From the NCBI RefSeq assembly GCF_015229955.1, contig NZ_JAAKYZ010000003.1:1-64000 (forward strand): 64,000 nucleotides of DNA, written 5' to 3'. Within the stretch, counting starts at the first letter, position 1. Every line of letters begins with the position of its first letter. Below, one piece after another: positions 1-5,809 of the stretch. The notes beneath the pieces were generated by a model. That model was not told the DNA's origin and ran no database searches. It worked only from the letters and a program-made list of their open reading frames with translations. The DNA is from Campylobacter concisus (GTDB lineage Bacteria > Campylobacterota > Campylobacteria > Campylobacterales > Campylobacteraceae). The position numbers and the translations under genes are program-made.

Positions 1-196
1 TTTGTAAGGCTTTTAAATAGTAAGAAATTTTACATTTTCTCGTCAATAGTTCAGGATTTGGCTAGTCAAAATAAAGCCATGGTTTTTAACGTTTAAGCTT
101 TAAATAAGTATTGATGAAGTTAGGTTTGTCCCCTTTGTGTGGGAGTTTGATGCATTGTTGAGTAAATTTATTTTTACAAATTGTCCGAAATTTATG
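1..196. repeat. 196-bp direct repeat, copy 1
   Basis: Bases 1-196 recur without a mismatch at 287-482, an offset of 286. The copy starts at the window edge, so the true repeat may extend further left. I see no ORF in it on either strand. A 36-base sub-segment (92-127) occurs a third time at 233-268, so the region looks like the decayed end of a tandem array. The function is unknown; it could be a recombination scar, an element end or an iterated non-coding locus. Confidence 0.9.
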
Positions 197-286
197 AGAC
201 GAAATCGAATGCGAGCCATCTGCTTTTTGGACTTTAAGCTTTAAATAAGTATTGATGAAGTTAGGTTTAGCCCCATTGTATCGGCG

Positions 287-482
287 TTTGTAAGGCTTTT
301 AAATAGTAAGAAATTTTACATTTTCTCGTCAATAGTTCAGGATTTGGCTAGTCAAAATAAAGCCATGGTTTTTAACGTTTAAGCTTTAAATAAGTATTGA
401 TGAAGTTAGGTTTGTCCCCTTTGTGTGGGAGTTTGATGCATTGTTGAGTAAATTTATTTTTACAAATTGTCCGAAATTTATG
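287..482. repeat. 196-bp direct repeat, copy 2
   Basis: Exact second copy of bases 1-196. The identity stops sharply at 482, where a run of stem-loops begins. The 90 bases between the copies (197-286) include a partial, diverged copy of the repeat interior at 233-286. The sharp right end may mark a recombination or insertion boundary. Confidence 0.9.
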
Positions 483-567
483 GCAGGCGACCTGCACTAG
501 AGTGCTGGAACGCCAGAGCCGAGCCTAGGTCTCGGCTCTTTATGGTATTAAGCGGGGATACCCCGCA
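483..567. other. tract of consecutive stem-loops, relatively GC-rich
   Basis: Inverted repeats follow one another: GCAGG/CCTGC (483-495), CACT/AGTG (495-504), CTGG/CCAG (505-516), GAGCCGAG/CTCGGCTC (516-538, followed by TTT) and GCGGGG/CCCCGC (552-567). The tract is much richer in G+C than the AT-rich DNA around it. The 516-538 hairpin could act as a terminator. The whole could be a structured RNA or a folded single-strand DNA site used in replication, transfer or recombination. I recognise no known RNA family. Confidence 0.55.
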
Positions 568-579
568 ACGCCCCGCAAT

Positions 580-621
580 ATAGTAGCATCGCTAAAAGCG
601 ATGTGTAAATTTAAAAAGGGG
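580..621 (+). repeat. dispersed hairpin repeat, left copy
   Basis: This segment of about 42 bases recurs at 22284-22325 with one substitution (T against C in the hairpin). It contains the stem CATCGC/GCGATG at 587-603 and then a purine-rich AAAAAGGGG run. In both places it lies upstream of an AT-rich promoter of the element's shared type. The two copies bracket the conjugation module. It may be a regulatory RNA leader, a protein-binding site or a duplicated segment. Confidence 0.75.
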
Positions 622-730
622 GAAGAAAAAAGCATAATGTAACTTAAAAAATACTTAAATATTATGCTTGTATTTTGATTATTTTATTTTATAAGTTATT
701 TTTTTACTACTGAATATTTTAATTATATAA

Positions 731-781
731 TATTTTATTATTTATAGTTTTATTATTTATTAAGTTTATTTTGGATATAAT
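731..781 (+). promoter_or_regulatory. promoter of the small-gene cluster (AT-box type)
   Basis: A doubled TATTTTATTATTTAT-like tract ends in TTAAG (760-764). Eleven bases later comes a perfect TATAAT at 776-781, 27 bases before the first start codon. This is the same layout as at 15020-15053, 21561-21596, 22436-22471 and 23678-23712. There is no recognisable -35, which is usual for Campylobacter sigma70 promoters with periodic A/T tracts. Confidence 0.65.
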
Positions 782-807
782 CTTATTATAAAAAGAAAGG
801 ATAAGAG

Positions 808-1047
808 ATGAAAGCAAACAGCATAATTAACCTACTTAGTCAATACGGAAAGATAAATGGCGATGAAAAGCATATATCGATGCAAAGAAATGGTGTGGTA
901 TACGAAGCCATGTTAAACGACACGAACACAACGAACGTAGTTTATGTGACCTACAATAAAGGTGAAAAGACCGAGTTTACATCATTTTATGAGTCACTAA
1001 GAGCCATAAAAGATGTTATAGAGCAAAATATAAGAGAAAATAGATAA
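808..1047 (+). CDS. hypothetical protein, 79 aa
   Basis: I do not recognise a family. The protein is small, soluble and mixed alpha/beta in appearance, with no signal peptide, membrane segment or cysteine motif. The ATG follows AAAGAAAGG. It is the first gene of four tightly spaced small genes (808-1933; gaps 10, 10 and 11 bases) behind one promoter. They sit on the side of the predicted nic site that would enter a recipient early, a place where other conjugative elements keep anti-defence or establishment genes. That role is only an inference from position. Confidence 0.7.
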   Translation: MKANSIINLLSQYGKINGDEKHISMQRNGVVYEAMLNDTNTTNVVYVTYNKGEKTEFTSFYESLRAIKDVIEQNIRENR

Positions 1048-1057
1048 GGAGTAGAAG

Positions 1058-1297
1058 ATGAGAGAGATATTTATGAGCTATTGCAGGCATGAAATGACGC
1101 TAAAGGCGTTAAAAGAATGCAAGTGGTTAGGGGATTTGGATGATGAAAGCGAAGAAGTCATAGCCGAATGTGCTAGGCTTCAAAAGTACATAATTGAGCT
1201 AGCAGACGAGTTTGGTTGCGAAATTACAAATAAAGAAGATGTAATTAAGAGCATAGAAGACGAAAAGTCAAATTTACTAGCAAACTTAAATAATTAA
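1058..1297 (+). CDS. hypothetical protein, 79 aa
   Basis: No recognised domain. The sequence is acidic and helix-rich, with cysteines spread along it (in the N-terminal SYCRHE, at KECKW, ECARL and GCEI), so metal binding is possible but no ordered motif is visible. The ATG is preceded by AAGGAG with good spacing. It is second in the four-gene unit and presumably co-transcribed with 808-1047. Confidence 0.7.
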   Translation: MREIFMSYCRHEMTLKALKECKWLGDLDDESEEVIAECARLQKYIIELADEFGCEITNKEDVIKSIEDEKSNLLANLNN

Positions 1298-1307
1298 GGA
1301 GTCTAAA

Positions 1308-1682
1308 ATGCAAAAATTTAAATCAAATGACAGAATAGTCCTAAAAAAGGACATGGATAGACCACTTGATAAAACCGAGTCTATCTATAGAGTAGTAAAT
1401 TTTTATAAATCAAGAGATGGTGAATATTACTATGAGATGGAATTAGCCGAACCAGCAAGCGATTATCTCAATAACATGGCACTTAACCATGAGTATGTGG
1501 AAAAAAACTACATCAATATGGATGAAGTGTATTGGTATTTTGAGAAAAAAGATATTGAAGGTGGCTGGATCAAATATGATGATCGCAGACATACTTTCAA
1601 GGAAATAAGAGAAACCTTGGCTAAAAGTGGGTTTCTAGAAAATGTGTATCCGATTTATGCAATAGGTTTTAAATTACCATAA
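1308..1682 (+). CDS. hypothetical protein, 124 aa
   Basis: Unrecognised. The N-terminus (FKSNDRIVLKKD, then YRVVNFY and YYYEMELA) suggests a small beta-barrel of the SH3-like kind. The C-terminal half is aromatic-rich (VYWYFEKKDIEGGW). There is no signal peptide or membrane segment. The ATG lies 10 bases after the previous stop with AAGGAG upstream. Third gene of the small-gene unit. Confidence 0.7.
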   Translation: MQKFKSNDRIVLKKDMDRPLDKTESIYRVVNFYKSRDGEYYYEMELAEPASDYLNNMALNHEYVEKNYINMDEVYWYFEKKDIEGGWIKYDDRRHTFKEIRETLAKSGFLENVYPIYAIGFKLP

Positions 1683-1693
1683 AAGGGACAAGC

Positions 1694-1933
1694 ATGAATA
1701 GAGATTATAATAAATTTGAGAGAGCAAATGAAATAATGAATGAGTTAATTAAAGCTCCGCTCCCACTAGAGTCAAGAGAGCTTGCAAATATAAGTGATAG
1801 AGAGCTCTCATTTTTAAAAAGCAGTGTTAGGTTGATGGTTGAGTACTTAGACTCCCTTGGGTGCATGATATGGCACGACGACGAAGTAGTGTGTCAGATC
1901 GACGAAGAAGAGCAAAGAAGAGCCAGAGTATGA
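1694..1933 (+). CDS. hypothetical protein, 79 aa
   Basis: No recognised family. Predicted helical with an acidic, charged C-terminus (IDEEEQRRARV). The ATG follows AAAAGGGACA. It is the last gene of the unit; a separate promoter for the lipoprotein and toxin-antitoxin genes starts soon after it. Small acidic proteins near an oriT are sometimes DNA mimics, but nothing in this sequence proves that. Confidence 0.65.
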   Translation: MNRDYNKFERANEIMNELIKAPLPLESRELANISDRELSFLKSSVRLMVEYLDSLGCMIWHDDEVVCQIDEEEQRRARV

Positions 1934-1988
1934 TAAAGCTGGTCGAGAAACCAAATAGCCTTATAACGTAAAATTTTATACAATATGT

Positions 1989-1994
1989 TATAAT
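1989..1994 (+). promoter_or_regulatory. -10 element upstream of the lipoprotein gene
   Basis: A perfect TATAAT preceded by ATGT, 22 bases before the ATG at 2017. It lacks the AT box with TTAAG seen at the other element promoters, so this unit (lipoprotein, antitoxin, toxin) may be controlled differently. Confidence 0.5.
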
Positions 1995-2016
1995 TTTTCT
2001 TAAAAAAGGATTTACA

Positions 2017-2268
2017 ATGAAAGTAAATAAGGTTTTGATAATTGCAGCAATAGCTGGGTTGTTTTTAAGCGGATGTGCAGAGTTTCAACTGCCAAAGGTA
2101 CAAAAACAAAAGCACGAGTTGAGTGACGAAGAATGTGAAATCATTTTAAAGAAATACAGAAATACCGAACCAAGCACATCAGACGCATATAATAAATTGA
2201 AGTATGACGCATATGAATGTAATACTAGGTATAAATCACCTATAGTTATTCCAGACTTTGAAAAATAG
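2017..2268 (+). CDS. small lipoprotein, 83 aa
   Basis: The signal peptide with lipobox LSGC puts the lipidated cysteine at residue 20, giving a mature part of about 64 residues with two further cysteines. The lipobox DNA resembles that of the VirB7-like gene at 8278 (both read FLSGCA). It should sit in the outer or inner membrane. On conjugative elements such lipoproteins can be surface-exclusion or secretion-system parts, but no family assignment can be made. It is followed 11 bases later by the antitoxin gene. Confidence 0.75.
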   Translation: MKVNKVLIIAAIAGLFLSGCAEFQLPKVQKQKHELSDEECEIILKKYRNTEPSTSDAYNKLKYDAYECNTRYKSPIVIPDFEK

Positions 2269-2279
2269 AGAGCAAACAC

Positions 2280-2531
2280 ATGAAAACTATAACTATTACA
2301 GGCGAAAATTTAAACCAACAAATTATCCAAGCCATAAAAAACGCTGTCGCCAAAGCCAGCAATCCAACATATACGATAAAGTATATCAACACATCGAAAG
2401 ATAAGATCGACAGCGAAGCCTTGCAAGACATTGAAGATGCAAAGCTTGGAGCAAAGCTTTATTCTGAATATTTGGCTAGCGGAAGCAAATCAACCTCATG
2501 GGCTGATATAAAGAAAGAAAATGGCTTATAA
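2280..2531 (+). CDS. RelB-type antitoxin
   Basis: This 83-residue protein has an N-terminal beta/helix part and a C-terminal toxin-wrapping tail of the RelB/DinJ kind (EDAKLGAKLYSEYL... then WADIKKENGL). It overlaps the downstream RelE-family gene by 11 bases, the usual antitoxin-first order. The antitoxin neutralises the toxin by direct binding and normally represses the shared promoter with it. The pair would stabilise the element after transfer. The exact antitoxin subfamily is uncertain. Confidence 0.75.
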   Translation: MKTITITGENLNQQIIQAIKNAVAKASNPTYTIKYINTSKDKIDSEALQDIEDAKLGAKLYSEYLASGSKSTSWADIKKENGL

Positions 2532-2826
2532 GATACGATTTAGCGATTATGCTAAAGAGAAGTTTAATGAACTTGACGGCTCGATCAAAAAACCAATTCA
2601 AAAGTTTCTTGATCGACTCGAGGAGAGTGATGATCCACGCAGTAGTGGAAAAGGATTAACTGAGAATTTGAGTGGATTATGGAGATATAGAGTAAAAAAC
2701 TATCGTTTAATATGTTTTATACAAGACGAAGAGCTTATAGTGCTTTTTCTCGATATAAGTAAAAGAGACGAAGTTTATTCTGATAGGAATGTAAAAAGCA
2801 TTCTAAAGAACGTGCCAACAAAATAA
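2521..2826 (+). CDS. RelE/ParE-family toxin
   Basis: The 101 residues match the RelE fold: an N-terminal YKIRFSDYAKEKF strand-helix, a helical pair, then GLWRYRVKNYRLI and a C-terminal ISKRDEVY. Basic and aromatic residues in these last two segments are the usual RelE active-site positions. RelE toxins cleave mRNA on the ribosome; ParE relatives poison gyrase. The IxxRxxVY ending favours RelE. It is translationally coupled to the antitoxin by an 11-base overlap. Confidence 0.85.
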   Translation: MAYKIRFSDYAKEKFNELDGSIKKPIQKFLDRLEESDDPRSSGKGLTENLSGLWRYRVKNYRLICFIQDEELIVLFLDISKRDEVYSDRNVKSILKNVPTK

Positions 2827-2998
2827 CACATTTTTTTAATATTTACTATCTTAATTTTTATAAAAAATTACTTTATTTACTATTTTTAATTTTTATTAAT
2901 TTTAATTATACGTAGTTTTATTATTGTATATTTTATTATTTTTTTAGCAAACTATCAAACAACAATCAAAGAAATTTTAAAATAGTAGATAATAGCAT
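2827..2998. other. convergent AT-rich intergenic region
   Basis: The DNA between the toxin gene and the convergent relaxase gene is almost pure A+T. It holds another copy of the ATATTTTATTATTT box (about 2927-2942, plus strand) but no convincing -10 or following plus-strand gene. A stem TAGTAGAT/ATCTACTA (2983-3008) spans the relaxase stop and may help end transcription. Confidence 0.4.
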
Positions 2999-4618
2999 TT
3001 ATCTACTACGATCGTTATTTTTTTCATTTTGAGTTTTATCGTACGAAGAGTAAGAATTTAAGCCCATAGCCTCACGCTCAGCTAAAACATCCTTATAAAG
3101 CCTACGCTCATTTTTAATCCTAACAAGTCGTTCGTTAGCAGTAGCCTCAAGCATGGATACGCCTTTAAAATACTCTTTTAAAAGAAAATCGTCCTTACTA
3201 ATTTTTTCAGATTTTAATAGCTTATTTTCAATATATGCAAAGCGTTTTTTACATATATCGGATATAAAATCCTTATTATCATCTAGTCGCTTTTTAAATT
3301 CATTTTTCTCAGTATCGCCAAGCTCGGAGTGATGTAAAATATAAAGGCTTTGATCTAAAATTTCAAGTTTTTTATTAAGTTTAAAAAGACTTTCATTGCG
3401 ACCCAAAAGACGTGTAGCAACTAAGCTATCATCAAAGTATTTTTTAGCATTATCATCACGCCCACGAAGCACAGCAATAGATCGTTTTACCTTTTTAGAA
3501 AATAACCAGTCGGCTTTACTAGAGCCTTTGCCGTGCGGATAAATTTTGTTAAAGTTATAACTAAAATTTTCAAGTAATTTAAGGGTATCAGATTGATCCT
3601 TGTAGTGAGCCAAATGCATATCATTAATCTGAGTAGCCTTATATGAAAGACTATCAAGCTTCTTAATCTCTTTTATTAAATCCTTGCGTTTTTGAAGTAA
3701 TATTTTATTATTCTCCTTTAGCTCTTTACCCAGCCTAAAACGTTTTTTGCCCTTTTTCTGAACGTAGAGTAAAAATTGCCTAGTCAGCTCATCATTGGCT
3801 TTTTTTAGTAAATCAATCTCATCATTCATAGCCTTAATACGGCTGGAAGTTGCATTATATTCTATCTTATTTTTTTCTTGCATTTGCTCGTAAAATTCTA
3901 GTGTTTTATCCTTTGCCGTATAGCTATCCTGCTCAAGGTTGATACTAGATTTTATTTTAGAAAATTCTTTTTTTAAATCCTTATGCATAGCGTTTTTATT
4001 TTCGTATTTTAACCCTCTTGCACCAAGCGAATAGGCAAAATCAGTGCGAACTTCGTCGAAAAAATCTTTAATCTCGTCACGAGTATCAAAATGAATTTTG
4101 CGCCTAGTCATATCATTACGCTTGTTAAGAACTACATGCACATGTGGGTTGTTTTGATGTGTGTGAAGCACCAAAGCATACTTATGCCCCATAAAATTTC
4201 TACTTAAAATTTCACTAACACTATCAACTAAAGCGTTTAGTGTTTTTTCGTCATTGCATGGCTCATTGATTGAGAAAATAAGATGCCAAGCGTCTTTTGA
4301 ATTTTTATTTGTGCCAAAATCCTTACTCCAATTTTTAATAATTTCGTCACTGCTTACTCTCTCCCCTTTTTCATTGATGGCAGAGCCATCAATTGAGTTA
4401 TTGAGAGTGTAGTCAATACATCTTTTAATACTTTCACGTGGTAAATTTGAAATCATCTTCACAACAGATTGTTTTGTATTTTTTGAGAAAGAATTTTTAA
4501 TCGATGAAATATGGCTCGAGCTAAAAGATATATTTTTGTGCTCATTTATTGAATTTTTTGTTCGCCCAGCTCTGATAGTTTTTAAAAATTCATCCCATTG
4601 TGCTTCTGTCCTAGCCAA
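2999..4618 (-). CDS. conjugative relaxase, MOBP-type
   Basis: This 539-residue protein should nick oriT, stay bound to the 5' end of the transferred strand and pilot it through the type IV system. Residues about 55-175 form the relaxase domain. The metal-binding histidine cluster is H154, H159 and H161 in HTHQNNPHVHVV, and a candidate catalytic tyrosine is Y70. The rest (about 200-530) is charged, helical and coiled-coil-like. The start is TTG at 4618, set by GGAG eight bases upstream; no ATG fits better. It reads away from the predicted nic site and would enter the recipient first. Confidence 0.85.
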   Translation of the reverse strand: MARTEAQWDEFLKTIRAGRTKNSINEHKNISFSSSHISSIKNSFSKNTKQSVVKMISNLPRESIKRCIDYTLNNSIDGSAINEKGERVSSDEIIKNWSKDFGTNKNSKDAWHLIFSINEPCNDEKTLNALVDSVSEILSRNFMGHKYALVLHTHQNNPHVHVVLNKRNDMTRRKIHFDTRDEIKDFFDEVRTDFAYSLGARGLKYENKNAMHKDLKKEFSKIKSSINLEQDSYTAKDKTLEFYEQMQEKNKIEYNATSSRIKAMNDEIDLLKKANDELTRQFLLYVQKKGKKRFRLGKELKENNKILLQKRKDLIKEIKKLDSLSYKATQINDMHLAHYKDQSDTLKLLENFSYNFNKIYPHGKGSSKADWLFSKKVKRSIAVLRGRDDNAKKYFDDSLVATRLLGRNESLFKLNKKLEILDQSLYILHHSELGDTEKNEFKKRLDDNKDFISDICKKRFAYIENKLLKSEKISKDDFLLKEYFKGVSMLEATANERLVRIKNERRLYKDVLAEREAMGLNSYSSYDKTQNEKNNDRSR

Positions 4619-4689
4619 AATAAAAACTCCAACTATTTAAAAGATTTGTAATGATGTTAGTGTAAGTAAAGTTAAAAAAATATAATGCG

Positions 4690-4763
4690 AGAAGATAGGC
4701 AGGATAACCCCTTTTGTATGTCGTTTTCTACACTAAATGCCGATATAATCGGCTTTATAGTGT
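4690..4763 (-). other. predicted origin of transfer (oriT)
   Basis: The minus strand reads TTATCCTGCC here, matching the IncP/MOBP nic consensus YATCCTG|Y. The predicted nick lies between positions 4700 and 4699 on the minus strand. About 30 bases to the 5' side is an imperfect hairpin (4730-4763; arms ACACTA..GCCGAT and ATCGGC..TAGTGT), placed where relaxase or accessory-protein sites usually are. The relaxase gene starts about 80 bases downstream. Nicking is predicted, not shown. Confidence 0.6.
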
Positions 4764-4770
4764 GATTTTT

Positions 4771-4790
4771 ATTCTTTTTTACAAAAGAAT
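4771..4790. terminator. AT-rich hairpin near oriT
   Basis: ATTCTTTT and AAAAGAAT form an 8-bp stem with a 4-base loop. With no G+C core it is a weak terminator at best; it may instead be part of the transfer origin. Confidence 0.3.
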
Positions 4791-5182
4791 AAAAATAAAA
4801 AATAAAATTTCATTTTATTTTTTTAAATAAGAATAGTAATTAAAAAAAGTATTTGTAGAAAATATAAAATATGTAAAATAAAGATGATAAGAAAAATTAT
4901 ATTTATAAGAAAATAAATTAACATAAAATATATAAAATTAAAAATATATAGTCAAAGATACAAAAGATAATTAAAAATAAAAAAATATGGATTTTTTATA
5001 AAGCGAGATTTTGTAAAAGAAAAAAATTACAAAAAAAATAAATGAAGTGCCAAAAAAACGTTACTTTAGAAAAATTAAAAAGTAAATAAAAAATTAAAAA
5101 AATCTTATATCATATTTCAGAACTCCCATAAAAACATACATCTTAAAAATATTTATACAAAAAGTCCGTTTTTAAAAAATAA
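4791..5182. other. extremely AT-rich spacer, no gene seen
   Basis: These roughly 390 bases lie between the transfer origin and the secretion operon and are dominated by A and T runs. I find no supported ORF, RNA gene or GC-containing repeat. Such DNA could be bent and ease strand opening near oriT. Confidence 0.5.
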
Positions 5183-5188
5183 TATAGT
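5183..5188 (+). promoter_or_regulatory. -10 element of the type IV secretion operon
   Basis: TATAGT lies 35 bases before the virB2 start codon, behind A/T-rich DNA. It lacks the TTAAG box of the other element promoters, so the secretion operon may be under separate control. Confidence 0.4.
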
Positions 5189-5222
5189 AACGGAAACAAA
5201 ATAAAATACAAAGGAGTATGGA

Positions 5223-5540
5223 ATGAAAAAAATTCTATCAAAAGCGAAAAAGCTTTTTTATCTGGCAATGTGCTCACCATTGTTTCTTTTTGGATCAGGT
5301 GGTGGACAAAATGTACTGAAAACACTTGAGCAAAATGTTAATACTCAAGTAACTGAAGCAGGAAGTAGTCTTGCAAGTGTTCTCAATACGATTATACTCG
5401 TTATTGGAATTCTCTGGATAATTGTCCTCATGCTTACAGCACTTTTTAACGTTGAACAAATTAAACAGCACATAAGGTTTGTAATTATCGCATCAATAAT
5501 CCTAGGAGTTTGCTACGGACTAACTGCCGCAGCAATGTAG
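5223..5540 (+). CDS. virB2: VirB2-like pilin, type IV secretion
   Basis: The 105-residue protein is the probable pilus subunit. A basic, hydrophobic leader (1-24) precedes a Gly-rich cleavage region, then two membrane helices (about 56-75 and 86-104) joined by a short charged loop, the VirB2/TrbC plan. The ATG follows AAGGAG. It is the first gene of a ten-gene secretion run. Recognition rests on topology and on position before virB3-virB4, because VirB2 sequences diverge strongly. Confidence 0.75.
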   Translation: MKKILSKAKKLFYLAMCSPLFLFGSGGGQNVLKTLEQNVNTQVTEAGSSLASVLNTIILVIGILWIIVLMLTALFNVEQIKQHIRFVIIASIILGVCYGLTAAAM

Positions 5541-5557
5541 ATTAAAGCGAGTATAAA

Positions 5558-5800
5558 ATGGTTGTAACTGACTGCTATATGGATTTAACACGAAAAACAA
5601 AAATAATGGGGCTAACTACAACAAGCTTACTAATTATCTTTGTAATTGGATTTATCTCATGGTTTATCTTGATTTTGTATTCGTTGGCAGTCGTTGCAGT
5701 TTTATATTGCCTTTTTTTTATTTTGGAATTTTTCGATGAAGATATCTATGAGATCATCGGCTCAAATTTTAAAATTTCACAAAGAAAATTTTTTGCATAG
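5558..5800 (+). CDS. virB3: VirB3-like inner-membrane protein
   Basis: 80 residues: a short N-terminal segment with the LTRKTKIMGL stretch typical of VirB3 proteins, then a long hydrophobic region (about 20-57) forming one or two membrane helices, and a cytoplasmic tail. VirB3 works with the VirB4 ATPase in pilus assembly. It sits between virB2 (17-base gap) and virB4 (9-base gap), the standard order. Confidence 0.75.
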   Translation: MVVTDCYMDLTRKTKIMGLTTTSLLIIFVIGFISWFILILYSLAVVAVLYCLFFILEFFDEDIYEIIGSNFKISQRKFFA

Positions 5801-5809
5801 GACTAAATA

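Noticed and set aside
1-482. CRISPR array
   Set aside because: The repeats are long and few, with unequal spacing and no short regular repeat-spacer pattern or cas gene.
4791-5182. Possible small genes in the AT-rich spacer
   Set aside because: No frame has a ribosome site or a plausible length; the composition alone explains the short open stretches.
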